A DNA stretch of 29,185 bases from contig CAJUAM010000037.1 of assembly GCA_910584615.1 (NCBI GenBank), forward strand, positions 1 to 29,185, written 5' to 3'. Origin of the DNA: an uncultured Dorea sp. Its GTDB lineage: Bacteria; Bacillota; Clostridia; Lachnospirales; Lachnospiraceae. How positions within the stretch are numbered: position 1 is the first letter of the stretch; every line of letters starts with the position of its first letter. The position numbers and the translations under genes were made by a program. The notes beneath the pieces were generated by a model. It was given only the letters and a program-made list of their open reading frames with translations, had not been told where the DNA came from and made no database searches. This document shows positions 1-7,104 of this stretch, one piece after another.

Positions 1-266
1 TTATTGCAGCTCTCCGGGCTGCATCCCCTGGATTCCCGTAACCAGACAAGCCACTTTTCTATAACTGTATGCCGGAAGCAGTCTGCGTTCAGGCTGTCAC
101 TGCGTACTTTTTTCTCATCCTCCAGAAAAGACAGGTACAGCACGATTGCGTCCTGATAGGATTTCAGGGTGTTCATACTGTTGGTTTTCTGGGAAAGGAC
201 ATAACCGTCCAGGAATTCTGAAATATATCCGGCTATCAGGATGCTTTCTTTACCAGGCTTCTTCAT
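1..266 (-). CDS. Third tyrosine recombinase of the trio, N-terminal part only (cut by window edge)
   Basis: The reading frame is open from an ATG at 266-264 down to the window edge, giving about 88 residues with no stop. The visible part resembles an N-terminal SAM-like, core-binding domain of a tyrosine recombinase: a helical stretch with ISEFLDGYVLSQKT, then NTLKSYQDAIVLYLSFL, then W-L-V-W-L near the edge. A GGAGGTG ribosome binding site lies seven bases upstream of the ATG, which supports this start. The start overlaps the end of the preceding recombinase by 17 bases, so translation is probably coupled. The catalytic domain is outside the window, so the assignment leans on position in the trio and on the N-terminal pattern. 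Confidence 0.7.
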   Translation of the reverse strand, partial: MKKPGKESILIAGYISEFLDGYVLSQKTNSMNTLKSYQDAIVLYLSFLEDEKKVRSDSLNADCFRHTVIEKWLVWLRESRGCSPESCN

Positions 267-1221
267 CTGCGGGCACCTCCGGCATCATCCATTCCGAGCT
301 GGCTTCCGTCTGTTCTTTTATAATCTCCGAGAGCCCGGGGACAATCGAATAGTAGTATTTCGTGCTTTCCACTGTGGTATGCCCCATGCTTTTGCTGAGG
401 AACACCAGCCTGTCATGGAAGCTGAAGCCCTGTCCCACCCACCGGTTGATGTTTGCCACGGCATAATGGTGCCGGAATTCGTAGGCAGTGGCATGGGATG
501 TGTTCACTTTGCGCCACAGCAGGTTGAAGTTTTTGGTCACCCATCCCCTGTTAAAATGGGAATTCCGTATTGAGGGGAAGAAATATTCCCTGCCAGGCGC
601 AAGCCCTTCGACAGCTTTATCATATCTACGCATGCTCTCCAGCATGGAGTCGTGCAGGACAATGTAATGCTGGTCATGCCCCTTGGAATACTGGATGTCC
701 AGGATACCCTTTTCAAGATCTACATTTCCCCTGGGGAGCAGCCTTGCTTCGTTTGTGCGGATCCCGGTGCTGTAAAGGAGCCGGAAAAAGACGGGAATGG
801 ACATCTTCCTTATGATGGTCTCCTTCCGGCTGTTGATGACAGGTATATGGTCGCACTCATGGAAAAAGCGGCTGAGCTCTTCCTGCGTGAAAGCATGGGG
901 GATATAGGTCCGCCGTTCTTTCCGGGGGATCTGTGGGGGCTGTACAGGAGAGAGGCCCCGGCTGTTCAGGAAACGGACAAAGCTGTCCACCACGTAGATC
1001 CTTGACCGGCAGGAATTGTTTGTTTCCGTGTCCCGCTGGCGGCACCAGCCGTCAACCATTTCCTGTGTCAGCGCGGTATCTTCCGGATAGTTTTCCTGGC
1101 AGTAGCGGTCGAACAGCATCAGGTTCTCTTCATAGGAAGAGTCGTTCCAGCGCTGTGATGCCTGCCGATACCGTATAAAATGGTGTATCTGCGGCCCGAG
1201 AAAAGACAGGAATTCTTTCAT
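250..1221 (-). CDS. Second tyrosine recombinase of the trio (323 aa)
   Basis: Tyrosine-type site-specific recombinase acting by DNA strand cleavage and rejoining. The C-terminal catalytic domain shows the first arginine in STGIRTNEAR (R155), a GH pair (280-281) and a tyrosine cluster in STKYYYS (289-291) that contains the probable nucleophile. The usual HxxR motif reads YEFR (247-250), so its histidine is replaced by tyrosine. A longer frame starts at 1272, but the ATG at 1221 has an AGGAGGTG site about eight bases upstream and overlaps the stop of the preceding gene as ATGA. That points to translational coupling, so I chose 1221. The three proteins are expected to work together on the ends of the element. 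Confidence 0.85.
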   Translation of the reverse strand: MKEFLSFLGPQIHHFIRYRQASQRWNDSSYEENLMLFDRYCQENYPEDTALTQEMVDGWCRQRDTETNNSCRSRIYVVDSFVRFLNSRGLSPVQPPQIPRKERRTYIPHAFTQEELSRFFHECDHIPVINSRKETIIRKMSIPVFFRLLYSTGIRTNEARLLPRGNVDLEKGILDIQYSKGHDQHYIVLHDSMLESMRRYDKAVEGLAPGREYFFPSIRNSHFNRGWVTKNFNLLWRKVNTSHATAYEFRHHYAVANINRWVGQGFSFHDRLVFLSKSMGHTTVESTKYYYSIVPGLSEIIKEQTEASSEWMMPEVPADEEAW

Positions 1222-2444
1222 AAGGAAAACACCTCCTCTGCCAGCGGGAAATCTTCTATACTTAATGCACACTCTTTTAAATGTACGAAGTCCGCCCTCA
1301 GATAAGGATCAAGGGAATCCGGGGCCGTATGCCCCAGCGTCTGTGTGATCACGGGCTGGGGGATGCCGTTCTCCAGCATGGAGGATGCCAGGTTGTGCCT
1401 GAAGATATGGGTGCCCTTCCTGTCCCCGGGGTCCTGCCTTATCCCTGCCAGCCTGCAGGCTTTTGACACGATATTTGCGATGCCCTGGGCGGAAATGGGT
1501 GAAAAAGGATGCGTTTCCGTCAGGAACAGGCTTAAGGATCCGGTATTTGGCCTTTCCTGTTCCAGATAATCATATATGGCATTTCCCACGACAGCAGAAA
1601 GCGGGATCTCCACCGGTACAGATGTTTTCTGCTGCTCCACCAGTATCCGCTCTTTTTCCCAGTCGATGGAGCGGAATGTAAGGCCGGCAATGTCGCAGCC
1701 CCGCAGGCCTGTAAAAAGAAGCAGGAGGATGACTGCTTTGTTACGGGCAGAGAATCCGCTGCTTTCCACTGCGGCCCGCAGGAGCCTGATTTCATCCTGT
1801 GTAAGGTATTGTATATTTTTCCTCGTTTCGCGCAGCAGAGGGAGAAAACTCAGTATCCTTTGGCACTGTGGTTCCTTCCAGTTAAGCCCTGCCTTAAAGA
1901 CAGCAGATATGTTCTTCTTGTAAGAACAGCCCTTGCGTAGCGAGCCATCTTCCGAAACGAAAAATGACAGGACAGCATCTTCTGTCACTTCAGCCAGGCA
2001 CTGTGCTCCCTGCTCCTGCATCTGGTATAAAAAAGATGCCGTGTTGAGCGATTCGCACCGGATGGTTGATTCCTTCTTGCCCCGCTGCTTTTCGTACATA
2101 CGGTAGAAATCGATCAGTTCCTGGAATTCCGGCTCCAGCAGATGGTAAGAACCCCTTTCAAACAGGGTATGGCGGTGCCTGCCGTCTGGAAGGCGTCCAA
2201 AGAGATCGAACTGTTCCAGGGCTCCGATGATCGTCCGTTTATTGCGGAGATAGTCTTTGGAGTGTGGTACTTTTAAGTATTCAAGGTAAATATCCCGGTA
2301 TGACTGCCAGCGGTTGCTGTCCGCGTCAGTCAGTATACGGTTGATCTCATCCCTGAACCGTTGTATGTAGGTGCTGGAATATCCGTTGTTTTCCATGAAT
2401 GAAAGAAGTTCTTCATGGTGTTCCCTTAAGTTTTGTAAATCCAT
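1218..2444 (-). CDS. First tyrosine recombinase of the trio (408 aa)
   Basis: Tyrosine recombinase with a complete-looking catalytic set: R248 in FTGLRGCDI, H346-x-x-R349 in HIFRH, H372 in LGHTAPDS, and Y381 in DPYLRAD as the likely nucleophile. The N-terminal 200 residues are helical and contain a core-binding region (about 104-205). At 408 residues it is longer than most stand-alone phage integrases and has extra N-terminal sequence. The start ATG at 2444 follows an AGGAGG site with seven-base spacing. It is the promoter-proximal gene of the trio, and its leader contains the inverted repeat at 2486-2560. That repeat may therefore be both a recombination end and a regulatory site. Confidence 0.88.
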   Translation of the reverse strand: MDLQNLREHHEELLSFMENNGYSSTYIQRFRDEINRILTDADSNRWQSYRDIYLEYLKVPHSKDYLRNKRTIIGALEQFDLFGRLPDGRHRHTLFERGSYHLLEPEFQELIDFYRMYEKQRGKKESTIRCESLNTASFLYQMQEQGAQCLAEVTEDAVLSFFVSEDGSLRKGCSYKKNISAVFKAGLNWKEPQCQRILSFLPLLRETRKNIQYLTQDEIRLLRAAVESSGFSARNKAVILLLLFTGLRGCDIAGLTFRSIDWEKERILVEQQKTSVPVEIPLSAVVGNAIYDYLEQERPNTGSLSLFLTETHPFSPISAQGIANIVSKACRLAGIRQDPGDRKGTHIFRHNLASSMLENGIPQPVITQTLGHTAPDSLDPYLRADFVHLKECALSIEDFPLAEEVFSL

Positions 2445-2485
2445 GGTATGACCTCCTTTTTTGTTATAAGGGAATCATACACCAA

Positions 2486-2560
2486 AAATAAAATCAAAAC
2501 CTTTTCATACGGTATTTGTTGTGGTTTCCGTACTTCGTACAAAAGGTTTGGATTTTATTT
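2486..2560. repeat. 20-bp inverted repeat upstream of the recombinase trio
   Basis: The arms at 2486-2505 (AAATAAAATCAAAACCTTTT) and 2541-2560 are reverse complements with 19 of 20 matches, separated by 35 bases. The spacer itself has small dyads (ATACGGTAT, GTACTTCGTAC). The position, just outside the recombinase operon, fits a terminal recombinase binding site of the element. It could alternatively be an operator controlling the operon. Confidence 0.75.
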
Positions 2561-2578
2561 AAGTTTGGATAACTGAGA

Positions 2579-2598
2579 AAATCCAAACGTTTGGATTT
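2579..2598. repeat. 20-bp perfect palindrome at the element/integrase junction
   Basis: AAATCCAAACGTTTGGATTT is its own reverse complement. The half-site GTTTGGAT also occurs at 2563-2570 and, within GGTTTGGATTTT, in the right arm of the inverted repeat (2545-2556). The repeated half-site suggests a cluster of recombinase binding sites at the element terminus, immediately before the truncated integrase reading frame. Confidence 0.7.
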
Positions 2599-2776
2599 CT
2601 TTCGTCATACCTTTGCAACAAGATGTTTTGAGGCAGGAATTGACGCAAAAGTGGTTCAAGGATTTCTCGGACACTATTCGATTGCAATTACACTGGATTT
2701 GTATACACATGTAACAAACGATAAAGCGAAATCAGAAATGGATAAATTACAAAATTTATATCAGAAGATTATCTAA
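2591..2776 (+). pseudogene. C-terminal remnant of a phage/ICE-type tyrosine integrase
   Basis: The frame encodes only the last part of a tyrosine integrase catalytic domain: RHTFATRCFEAG (end of the HxxR motif), then GFLGHYSIAITLDLYTHVT with the conserved GH and the nucleophile tyrosine, then a short charged tail. The N-terminal domain, the first catalytic arginine and the HxxR histidine are missing. The break falls immediately upstream of the FRHTFATR coding sequence, exactly where the repeats at the end of the recombinase trio stop. The frame is open back to about 2573 but has no proper start or ribosome binding site, so I treat it as a broken gene and not as a 61-residue protein. The missing part may lie left of the window, on the other side of the RIT-like element. 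Confidence 0.85.
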
Positions 2777-2823
2777 TTATAAGAATCAAAACATATGACA
2801 AATGCAGAAATTTCTTTAGAAAA

Positions 2824-2844
2824 AACTGTCCACGAACTGTCCAC
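2824..2844. repeat. Tandem 10-bp repeat downstream of the integrase remnant
   Basis: AACTGTCCAC occurs at 2824-2833 and again at 2835-2844, one helical turn apart. Short direct repeats just downstream of an integrase gene are common as arm-type integrase sites, so this may belong to the attachment region of the element that carried the integrase. The function is inferred from position only. Confidence 0.4.
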
Positions 2845-2874
2845 AGTGCATTTTGGACAAACCTCATAAACAGC

Positions 2875-2908
2875 GAAAACCCGCTAACCTTGCGGCTCGC
2901 GGGTTCTC
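2875..2908. other. Hairpin after integrase remnant (terminator or attachment-site structure)
   Basis: GAAAACCCGC (2875-2884) pairs with GCGGGTTCTC (2899-2908) with one mismatch around a 14-base loop. The following TCGTTGTTGTTATAG is only moderately T-rich, so this is a weak intrinsic terminator. It could also mark the right end of the old integrative element. The rest of 2777-3069 is A/T-rich, with no convincing reading frame. Confidence 0.5.
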
Positions 2909-2982
2909 GTTGTTGTTATAGTTATCTAAAGGAATGAGAGTAAAGTACTGCACAATTTTTCGTGCATACTTTTATGAGGGGG

Positions 2983-3012
2983 AGATAGTGATAAGTTATT
3001 TATCAACTATCT
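2983..3012. other. A/T-rich imperfect hairpin in the 2777-3110 spacer
   Basis: AGATAGTGATAA pairs with TTATCAACTATCT across a five-base loop with a single bulge. No T-tract follows on either strand, so it is not a standard terminator. No function assigned. Confidence 0.4.
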
Positions 3013-3069
3013 GATATCAAGTATAAAAGAAAATTGTGTCAAAAGTATGTTGATTCTATAAAAGAAAAC

Positions 3070-3095
3070 AAAAAAATCTTAAGAACAGCTTAAGA
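3070..3095 (-). terminator. Intrinsic terminator of the Spo0A-domain gene
   Basis: On the minus strand the sequence TCTTAAG-CTGTT-CTTAAGA forms a seven-base-pair stem followed directly by seven T residues (3076-3070). It lies about 15 bases past the stop codon at 3111, so it fits as that gene's terminator. Confidence 0.7.
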
Positions 3096-3110
3096 AGGTG
3101 GGAAGAAAAC

Positions 3111-3461
3111 CTAAATTAAAGAAGTAGTATCGGATGTATGCTGAATGTATGCGACTACAATATCTAAAAATTCGCCCGCTGTCGGTTTATTATACAGCGG
3201 GCGATATGCGATGTCTTGTAAAAGAGCTTTATTGCCCTTCTCCCAGCATACTTGCACAACTGTACGGATATCCCTTTCAACGCTGCTCAATGTGGTGTTA
3301 AATTCTTTTGCGATTATTGGGTATAGCAGTTTACTGATTGAAAGCAGGTATTCTTCATCCGTTAAACATAAACTGACACCGTAACAAAGATACCGGTATC
3401 CGCGGTATGTTGCTCCAATGCCAAGGCGGCGTATAAGTCTTTCTATTGTTCTACTGTCCAT
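3111..3461 (-). CDS. Stand-alone Spo0A C-terminal (DNA-binding) domain protein
   Basis: The 116-residue product is similar along its whole length to the effector domain of the sporulation master regulator Spo0A: GATYRGYRYLCYGVSL, then SISKLLYPIIAKEFNTT, then the recognition-helix region SSVERDIRTVVQVCWEKGN, then KPTAGEFLDIVVAYI near the end. There is no receiver domain, so it cannot be controlled by phosphorelay in the way Spo0A is. A longer frame begins at 3593, but the ATG at 3461 has AGGGG seven bases upstream and starts exactly where the family similarity starts. A near-consensus minus-strand TATAAT lies 44 bases upstream. It is expressed alone, divergent from the two-component system to its right. 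I infer a DNA-binding regulator; its targets are unknown. Confidence 0.8.
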   Translation of the reverse strand: MDSRTIERLIRRLGIGATYRGYRYLCYGVSLCLTDEEYLLSISKLLYPIIAKEFNTTLSSVERDIRTVVQVCWEKGNKALLQDIAYRPLYNKPTAGEFLDIVVAYIQHTSDTTSLI

Positions 3462-3504
3462 TGTATTTCCCCTAATCTTTTGTGAATTTCCAGTCTTTAA
3501 CATA

Positions 3505-3510
3505 ATTATA
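3505..3510 (-). promoter_or_regulatory. Candidate -10 element for the Spo0A-domain gene
   Basis: TATAAT on the minus strand, 44 bases upstream of the ATG at 3461. No good -35 hexamer is visible at 17-18 bases, so an activator or a different sigma factor may be needed. Confidence 0.4.
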
Positions 3511-3655
3511 GACGAAAATGTAATAGTAAAACCGATATATAATCCGAATTTATTCGATATTTTACGATAAAAAACAACACACTTTTCTGGCAATAAATAA
3601 ATGTTTTTACCTATAATAATGTTATTTTCTGATGATTTAAATGTATTTCATAATA

Positions 3656-3709
3656 TCTTAAGATTTTTCCGTAATTGGTCTTAAAAATTCTCTGATATTC
3701 TTGTATAGT
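3656..3709 (+). promoter_or_regulatory. Promoter of the two-component operon with direct repeats
   Basis: A weak -35 (TTAAAA, 3681-3686), a 17-base spacer and a -10 (TATAGT, 3704-3709) precede the response regulator. Two TCTTAA direct repeats at 3656-3661 and 3679-3684 are 23 bases apart, and the second overlaps the -35. OmpR/PhoB-type regulators bind direct repeats spaced by about two helical turns, so autoregulation is plausible but not shown. Confidence 0.45.
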
Positions 3710-3728
3710 ATAAGGGAGGTGATGAAAG

Positions 3729-4424
3729 ATGGCTAAAATATTAGTATGTGATGATGATAAGGAAATCGTAGAGGCGATAGAGATTTATCTAATGCAGGAG
3801 GGCTATGAAGTGCTGAAGGCATATGATGGCGTGGAGGCGCTCCGCGTTTTAGAAACAGAGCATGTGGATCTGCTGGTGATGGACGTTATGATGCCAAAAC
3901 TTGACGGTATACGGGCTACGCTTAAGATACGGGAAGAGAATAATATGCCCATTATCATCTTATCGGCAAAGTCGGAGGATGCTGATAAGATATTGGGACT
4001 TAATATAGGAGCTGATGATTATGTGACAAAGCCGTTTAATCCTTTGGAGCTTATTGCGCGCGTGAAATCCCAGATCCGCAGATATACGAAGCTTGGAAGT
4101 ACAGTAGATACGGAACAGATGTCAGTATATACAGTGGGCGGCTTGTCGGTGAATGATGATTTAAAAGAAGTAACTGTTGATGGCGAACTTGTGAAGCTGA
4201 CTCCGCTGGAGTACAATATCTTGCTGCTGCTTGTAAAGAATCAGGGAAAGGTGTTTTCTATCAGCCAGATATACGAAGATATATGGAATGAGGATGCGAT
4301 TGGAGTGGATAATACAGTAGCAGTGCATATCCGCCATATCAGGGAGAAGATAGAGATCAACCCGAAAGAACCGCGTTACCTGAAAGTTGTATGGGGTGTA
4401 GGTTATAAGATTGAAAAGTCATAA
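3729..4424 (+). CDS. OmpR-family response regulator (VanR-like)
   Basis: A 231-residue two-component response regulator. The receiver domain (about 1-118) has the acidic pair in CDDD (8-10), the phosphoacceptor D52 in VMDVMMPKLDG and K101 in YVTKPF. The C-terminal winged-helix domain (about 133-230) has the OmpR pattern, including LTPLEYNILLLLVKNQGKVFS and TVAVHIRHIREKI, and ends in RYLKVVWGVGYKIEKS. The length is normal for the family. The AGGGAGGTGAT ribosome binding site decides the start. It is followed after 12 bases by its cognate kinase, so the two are co-transcribed. The regulated genes cannot be read from sequence; VanR/VanS-like pairs in these bacteria are often wrongly called resistance genes when no van ligase genes are near, as here. 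Confidence 0.93.
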   Translation: MAKILVCDDDKEIVEAIEIYLMQEGYEVLKAYDGVEALRVLETEHVDLLVMDVMMPKLDGIRATLKIREENNMPIIILSAKSEDADKILGLNIGADDYVTKPFNPLELIARVKSQIRRYTKLGSTVDTEQMSVYTVGGLSVNDDLKEVTVDGELVKLTPLEYNILLLLVKNQGKVFSISQIYEDIWNEDAIGVDNTVAVHIRHIREKIEINPKEPRYLKVVWGVGYKIEKS

Positions 4425-4436
4425 AGGGGAATTTTC

Positions 4437-7040
4437 ATGAGAGAAAAATGGTATAAGAGCATTTTAACTAAGTCGGTTTTAATTGTACTCGCTCATGTAC
4501 TGGTTATTGTGGTGACGGCAAGTTTTATGTGGCTGTTTTCATATCCGGTACTGCGCACGGAAATATTTGCGGGAAAACCTGCGAAGGAGTATAAAGATTC
4601 CAGAAATTTTGCTAATGAGATGTTAAAGTACAGCCAGCAGGCAGTTTTAGGAATTAAAAGCGCCAATCTTTTTGAGACAGAGGGAAAATATAATTCTGAC
4701 AAGATTGTAGATATTGAGAAATATTATAAGACAAATACTTTTGATGGGAAAAATGAAAGCGGTTTCGCGTATCGTATGGGCGATCTGCTTGAATGGGCTG
4801 AACTGCGGTATGGAAATATATTTGTGGATATAGACGGAAATTCTGAAAAGAGTATACGCCTGGATGAAAACGCGGAAAGCATCATTGTCTGTAAGACGTC
4901 GAAGGATACGTTTGAGTATTACCGGATATCTGATTTTTATGAGGCGATAAAAAGCGGAGAACTTCAATTTGTCGTATCACAGGAGGAGAATGAACTTACG
5001 GATAGTTTCGTTATAGAGTGGAATTCGCAAGAGTATACCTTTCCTGAAGGAGGCTTTCGGGGAGTTCAGAATAAGGCGGGCACAGTAGTATATAAAGACT
5101 GCTGGGTTTATGATGGGGTAATACAGGTAGAACAGTTTGCGCCCATAGGCGCAAAAGATATCCTTGAGATCGCGAATGGCAATCCCCAATGGAACGGAAG
5201 GCTTGATGAGGCATATAATATGCTGGATAGCGTACTTTACGCATTGAACGACCAATATGCAATATATAAAAAGTCCCATGAAAGTGTGAAGGAGGGAGAT
5301 ACGAATTTTTCTTACATTTACGCAGATATTAAGAACCGGCGTATCTATACGAACAGATCAGAATACCGTTCATATGACTCGCTGGAAGACAGTATAAAAA
5401 AGATGAAGAAATCTGGAAAATATGTTGTTGTAAATCCAAAGCTTGCGGATTTTGAAACAGATATGAAAGATATTGATGCTTCCCTGTGGAGAGAGGCGGT
5501 AAAAGAATCCGGGCTGGATGAAGAGGCCTTTTTGTTCGCGGCGGTGGTAGATACAACATATCCGGTACAAGATATGTTTTATACAGAAAATGCATTGTAT
5601 AACAAGTACGGCGGCAGTGCGAGAAAAATAGCGGGATTCGGGTGTTTGGCTGTGATAATGCTGATTGGGAGTATTCTATGGCTTACAGTTGTATCGGGCA
5701 GGAGTGATAAGGATGAAGAACTTCATCTGAACGCGTTTGATAGATGGAAGACCGAACTTGCGGCGGTGATCGTGATTGCCGTATGGCTTATACCGGCATA
5801 TTCTGCTGCGGTTAGCATAGACTGGAAAGTCGCGCTCCAGGCAGAGAAGACATCTGTATTCGAACAAGTGCCGTATGTGGATGATTCGGTTTTTGCCATT
5901 ATTGCGGCGTGTGTTCTGGCGGCATTTACATGCTGTATGTTCCTTGTAGGATTTTTGAGTCTGGTCAGAAGGATCAAGGCAAAATCATTGTGGAAAAACA
6001 GTCTTGTCCGGTGCTGCGGGATTCTGGTGAAAGATATCTTCCAGAATCTGAATTGTGTCTGGAAGACGATTCTGCTGTTCGGGGCATTTTGTCTTTTTCA
6101 TTGGGGAGTTGTCATGAGCAGTATGGGAATAAACAGCAAGATGGCGGTTTTAATGCTTTTAGTGGATGCGGCAGCATTTGTTTATCTTGTGTACAAGGCA
6201 ATTGGAAGAAATAAGCTGAAAAGTGCCGTTAAAAAAATTTCCTGCGGGGAATTGGGATATGAGATCTCGTTAGATAAGCTTACAGGAGATCAGAGAGAGA
6301 TTGCGAAGAATATCAATTCTATTGGTGAAGGTATGGAAGCAGCCGTTGCAGAGAGTGTTAAGAGTGAACGGCTTAAGACAGATCTGATCACGAATGTATC
6401 CCATGATATCAAGACACCTCTTACATCAATCATCAATTACGTAGAACTTTTAAAGCAGGAGAATTTTGAGGATGGAAAGATACGCAGATACATCGAAGTG
6501 CTGGAGCAGAAGTCTCAGCGGCTTAAGACGCTGACAGAGGATGTTGTGGAAGCTTCCAAAGTAAGTTCGGGAAATATTACTTTAGAGTATATGAATCTGA
6601 ATCTGGCAGAGATGATACAGCAGGTGAGCGGTGAATTTGAAGAGCGGTTCCAGATAAGAAATCTTAGGGAAGTGCTTACTCTTCCGGAGGATGAGATTGT
6701 CATACGGGCAGATGGAAGAAGGATGTGGCGGGTTTTTGATAATATCTACAGCAACGCGGCGAAGTATGCTATGGAGGGTACAAGGATTTACGCGGAGCTT
6801 TCCATAGAAGAAGAGAACGCGAAGTTCAGTCTGAAGAACATATCAGAGCAGGCGCTTAATATATCTGCGGATGAATTGACGGAGCGGTTTATCAGGGGTG
6901 ATATTTCAAGAAGTACTGAGGGAAGCGGGCTTGGACTTTCTATTGCAAAGACACTGACACAGATGCAGGGAGGCGTATTTGAACTGTATCTGGACGGAGA
7001 CTTATTTAAAGTTACAATTGAATTCCCGAGAGTGAAATGA
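4437..7040 (+). CDS. Large membrane sensor histidine kinase with multi-pass region
   Basis: An 867-residue sensor kinase, about twice the usual size. One N-terminal membrane helix (about 13-36) is followed by a large, probably external sensor region of about 360 residues (37-396), then a block of five more predicted helices (about 397-419, 439-460, 483-510, 543-563, 569-588). The cytoplasmic HisKA domain has the phosphoacceptor H656 in NVSHDIKTPLTS. The ATPase domain shows an N box (FDNIYSNAAKYA, from 767), an F-box-like ERFIRGD (816) and a G2 box GSGLGLSIAK (829-838). The kinase core resembles the VanS group. I do not recognise the sensor region. No second gene is needed for function beyond the upstream response regulator. 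The ligand is unknown. Confidence 0.92.
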   Translation: MREKWYKSILTKSVLIVLAHVLVIVVTASFMWLFSYPVLRTEIFAGKPAKEYKDSRNFANEMLKYSQQAVLGIKSANLFETEGKYNSDKIVDIEKYYKTNTFDGKNESGFAYRMGDLLEWAELRYGNIFVDIDGNSEKSIRLDENAESIIVCKTSKDTFEYYRISDFYEAIKSGELQFVVSQEENELTDSFVIEWNSQEYTFPEGGFRGVQNKAGTVVYKDCWVYDGVIQVEQFAPIGAKDILEIANGNPQWNGRLDEAYNMLDSVLYALNDQYAIYKKSHESVKEGDTNFSYIYADIKNRRIYTNRSEYRSYDSLEDSIKKMKKSGKYVVVNPKLADFETDMKDIDASLWREAVKESGLDEEAFLFAAVVDTTYPVQDMFYTENALYNKYGGSARKIAGFGCLAVIMLIGSILWLTVVSGRSDKDEELHLNAFDRWKTELAAVIVIAVWLIPAYSAAVSIDWKVALQAEKTSVFEQVPYVDDSVFAIIAACVLAAFTCCMFLVGFLSLVRRIKAKSLWKNSLVRCCGILVKDIFQNLNCVWKTILLFGAFCLFHWGVVMSSMGINSKMAVLMLLVDAAAFVYLVYKAIGRNKLKSAVKKISCGELGYEISLDKLTGDQREIAKNINSIGEGMEAAVAESVKSERLKTDLITNVSHDIKTPLTSIINYVELLKQENFEDGKIRRYIEVLEQKSQRLKTLTEDVVEASKVSSGNITLEYMNLNLAEMIQQVSGEFEERFQIRNLREVLTLPEDEIVIRADGRRMWRVFDNIYSNAAKYAMEGTRIYAELSIEEENAKFSLKNISEQALNISADELTERFIRGDISRSTEGSGLGLSIAKTLTQMQGGVFELYLDGDLFKVTIEFPRVK

Positions 7041-7049
7041 TTTTTATCA

Positions 7050-7074
7050 GGACAGGGCGACTTTAGCTCTGTCC
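7050..7074 (+). terminator. Hairpin terminator after the sensor kinase
   Basis: GGACAGGGC pairs with GCTCTGTCC (one G-U pair) around a seven-base loop, ten bases past the kinase stop. The T-tract is short (TTAATGTTGT), so termination may be incomplete. Confidence 0.5.
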
Positions 7075-7104
7075 TTAATGTTGTGTCCGATTTCTGAAAC
7101 AATC

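Larger units (their letters stand above)
1..2598 (-). mobile_element. RIT-like element (three overlapping tyrosine recombinases), left part beyond window
   Basis: Three consecutive minus-strand tyrosine recombinase genes overlap each other by 4 and 17 bases, and each has its own AGGAGG-like ribosome binding site. This arrangement is the hallmark of RIT (recombinase in trio) elements. The segment is noticeably richer in G+C than the chromosome to its right. The upstream end near 2486-2598 carries an inverted repeat and a palindrome that share the core GTTTGGAT, and it abuts a broken integrase gene. The far end lies outside the window, so the element is incomplete here. The exact right boundary is uncertain, somewhere between about 2560 and 2600. 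Confidence 0.7.

Noticed and set aside
241..1178. Several open frames on the plus strand opposite the recombinases
   Set aside because: They mirror the real minus-strand genes in G+C-rich DNA, lack ribosome binding sites and resemble no known proteins.
250..1272. Longer start (1272) for the second recombinase
   Set aside because: The extra 17 residues overlap the first recombinase without a ribosome binding site, while the ATG at 1221 has AGGAGGTG and a coupled ATGA overlap.
3462..3593. 44-residue N-terminal extension of the Spo0A-domain protein
   Set aside because: It covers the promoter-like region, is not similar to Spo0A, and the ATG at 3461 has a good ribosome binding site.
3729..7040. 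Reading the two-component system as a vancomycin resistance VanRS pair
   Set aside because: No vanH, ligase, vanX or other resistance genes are nearby, and the kinase sensor region is far larger than that of VanS.
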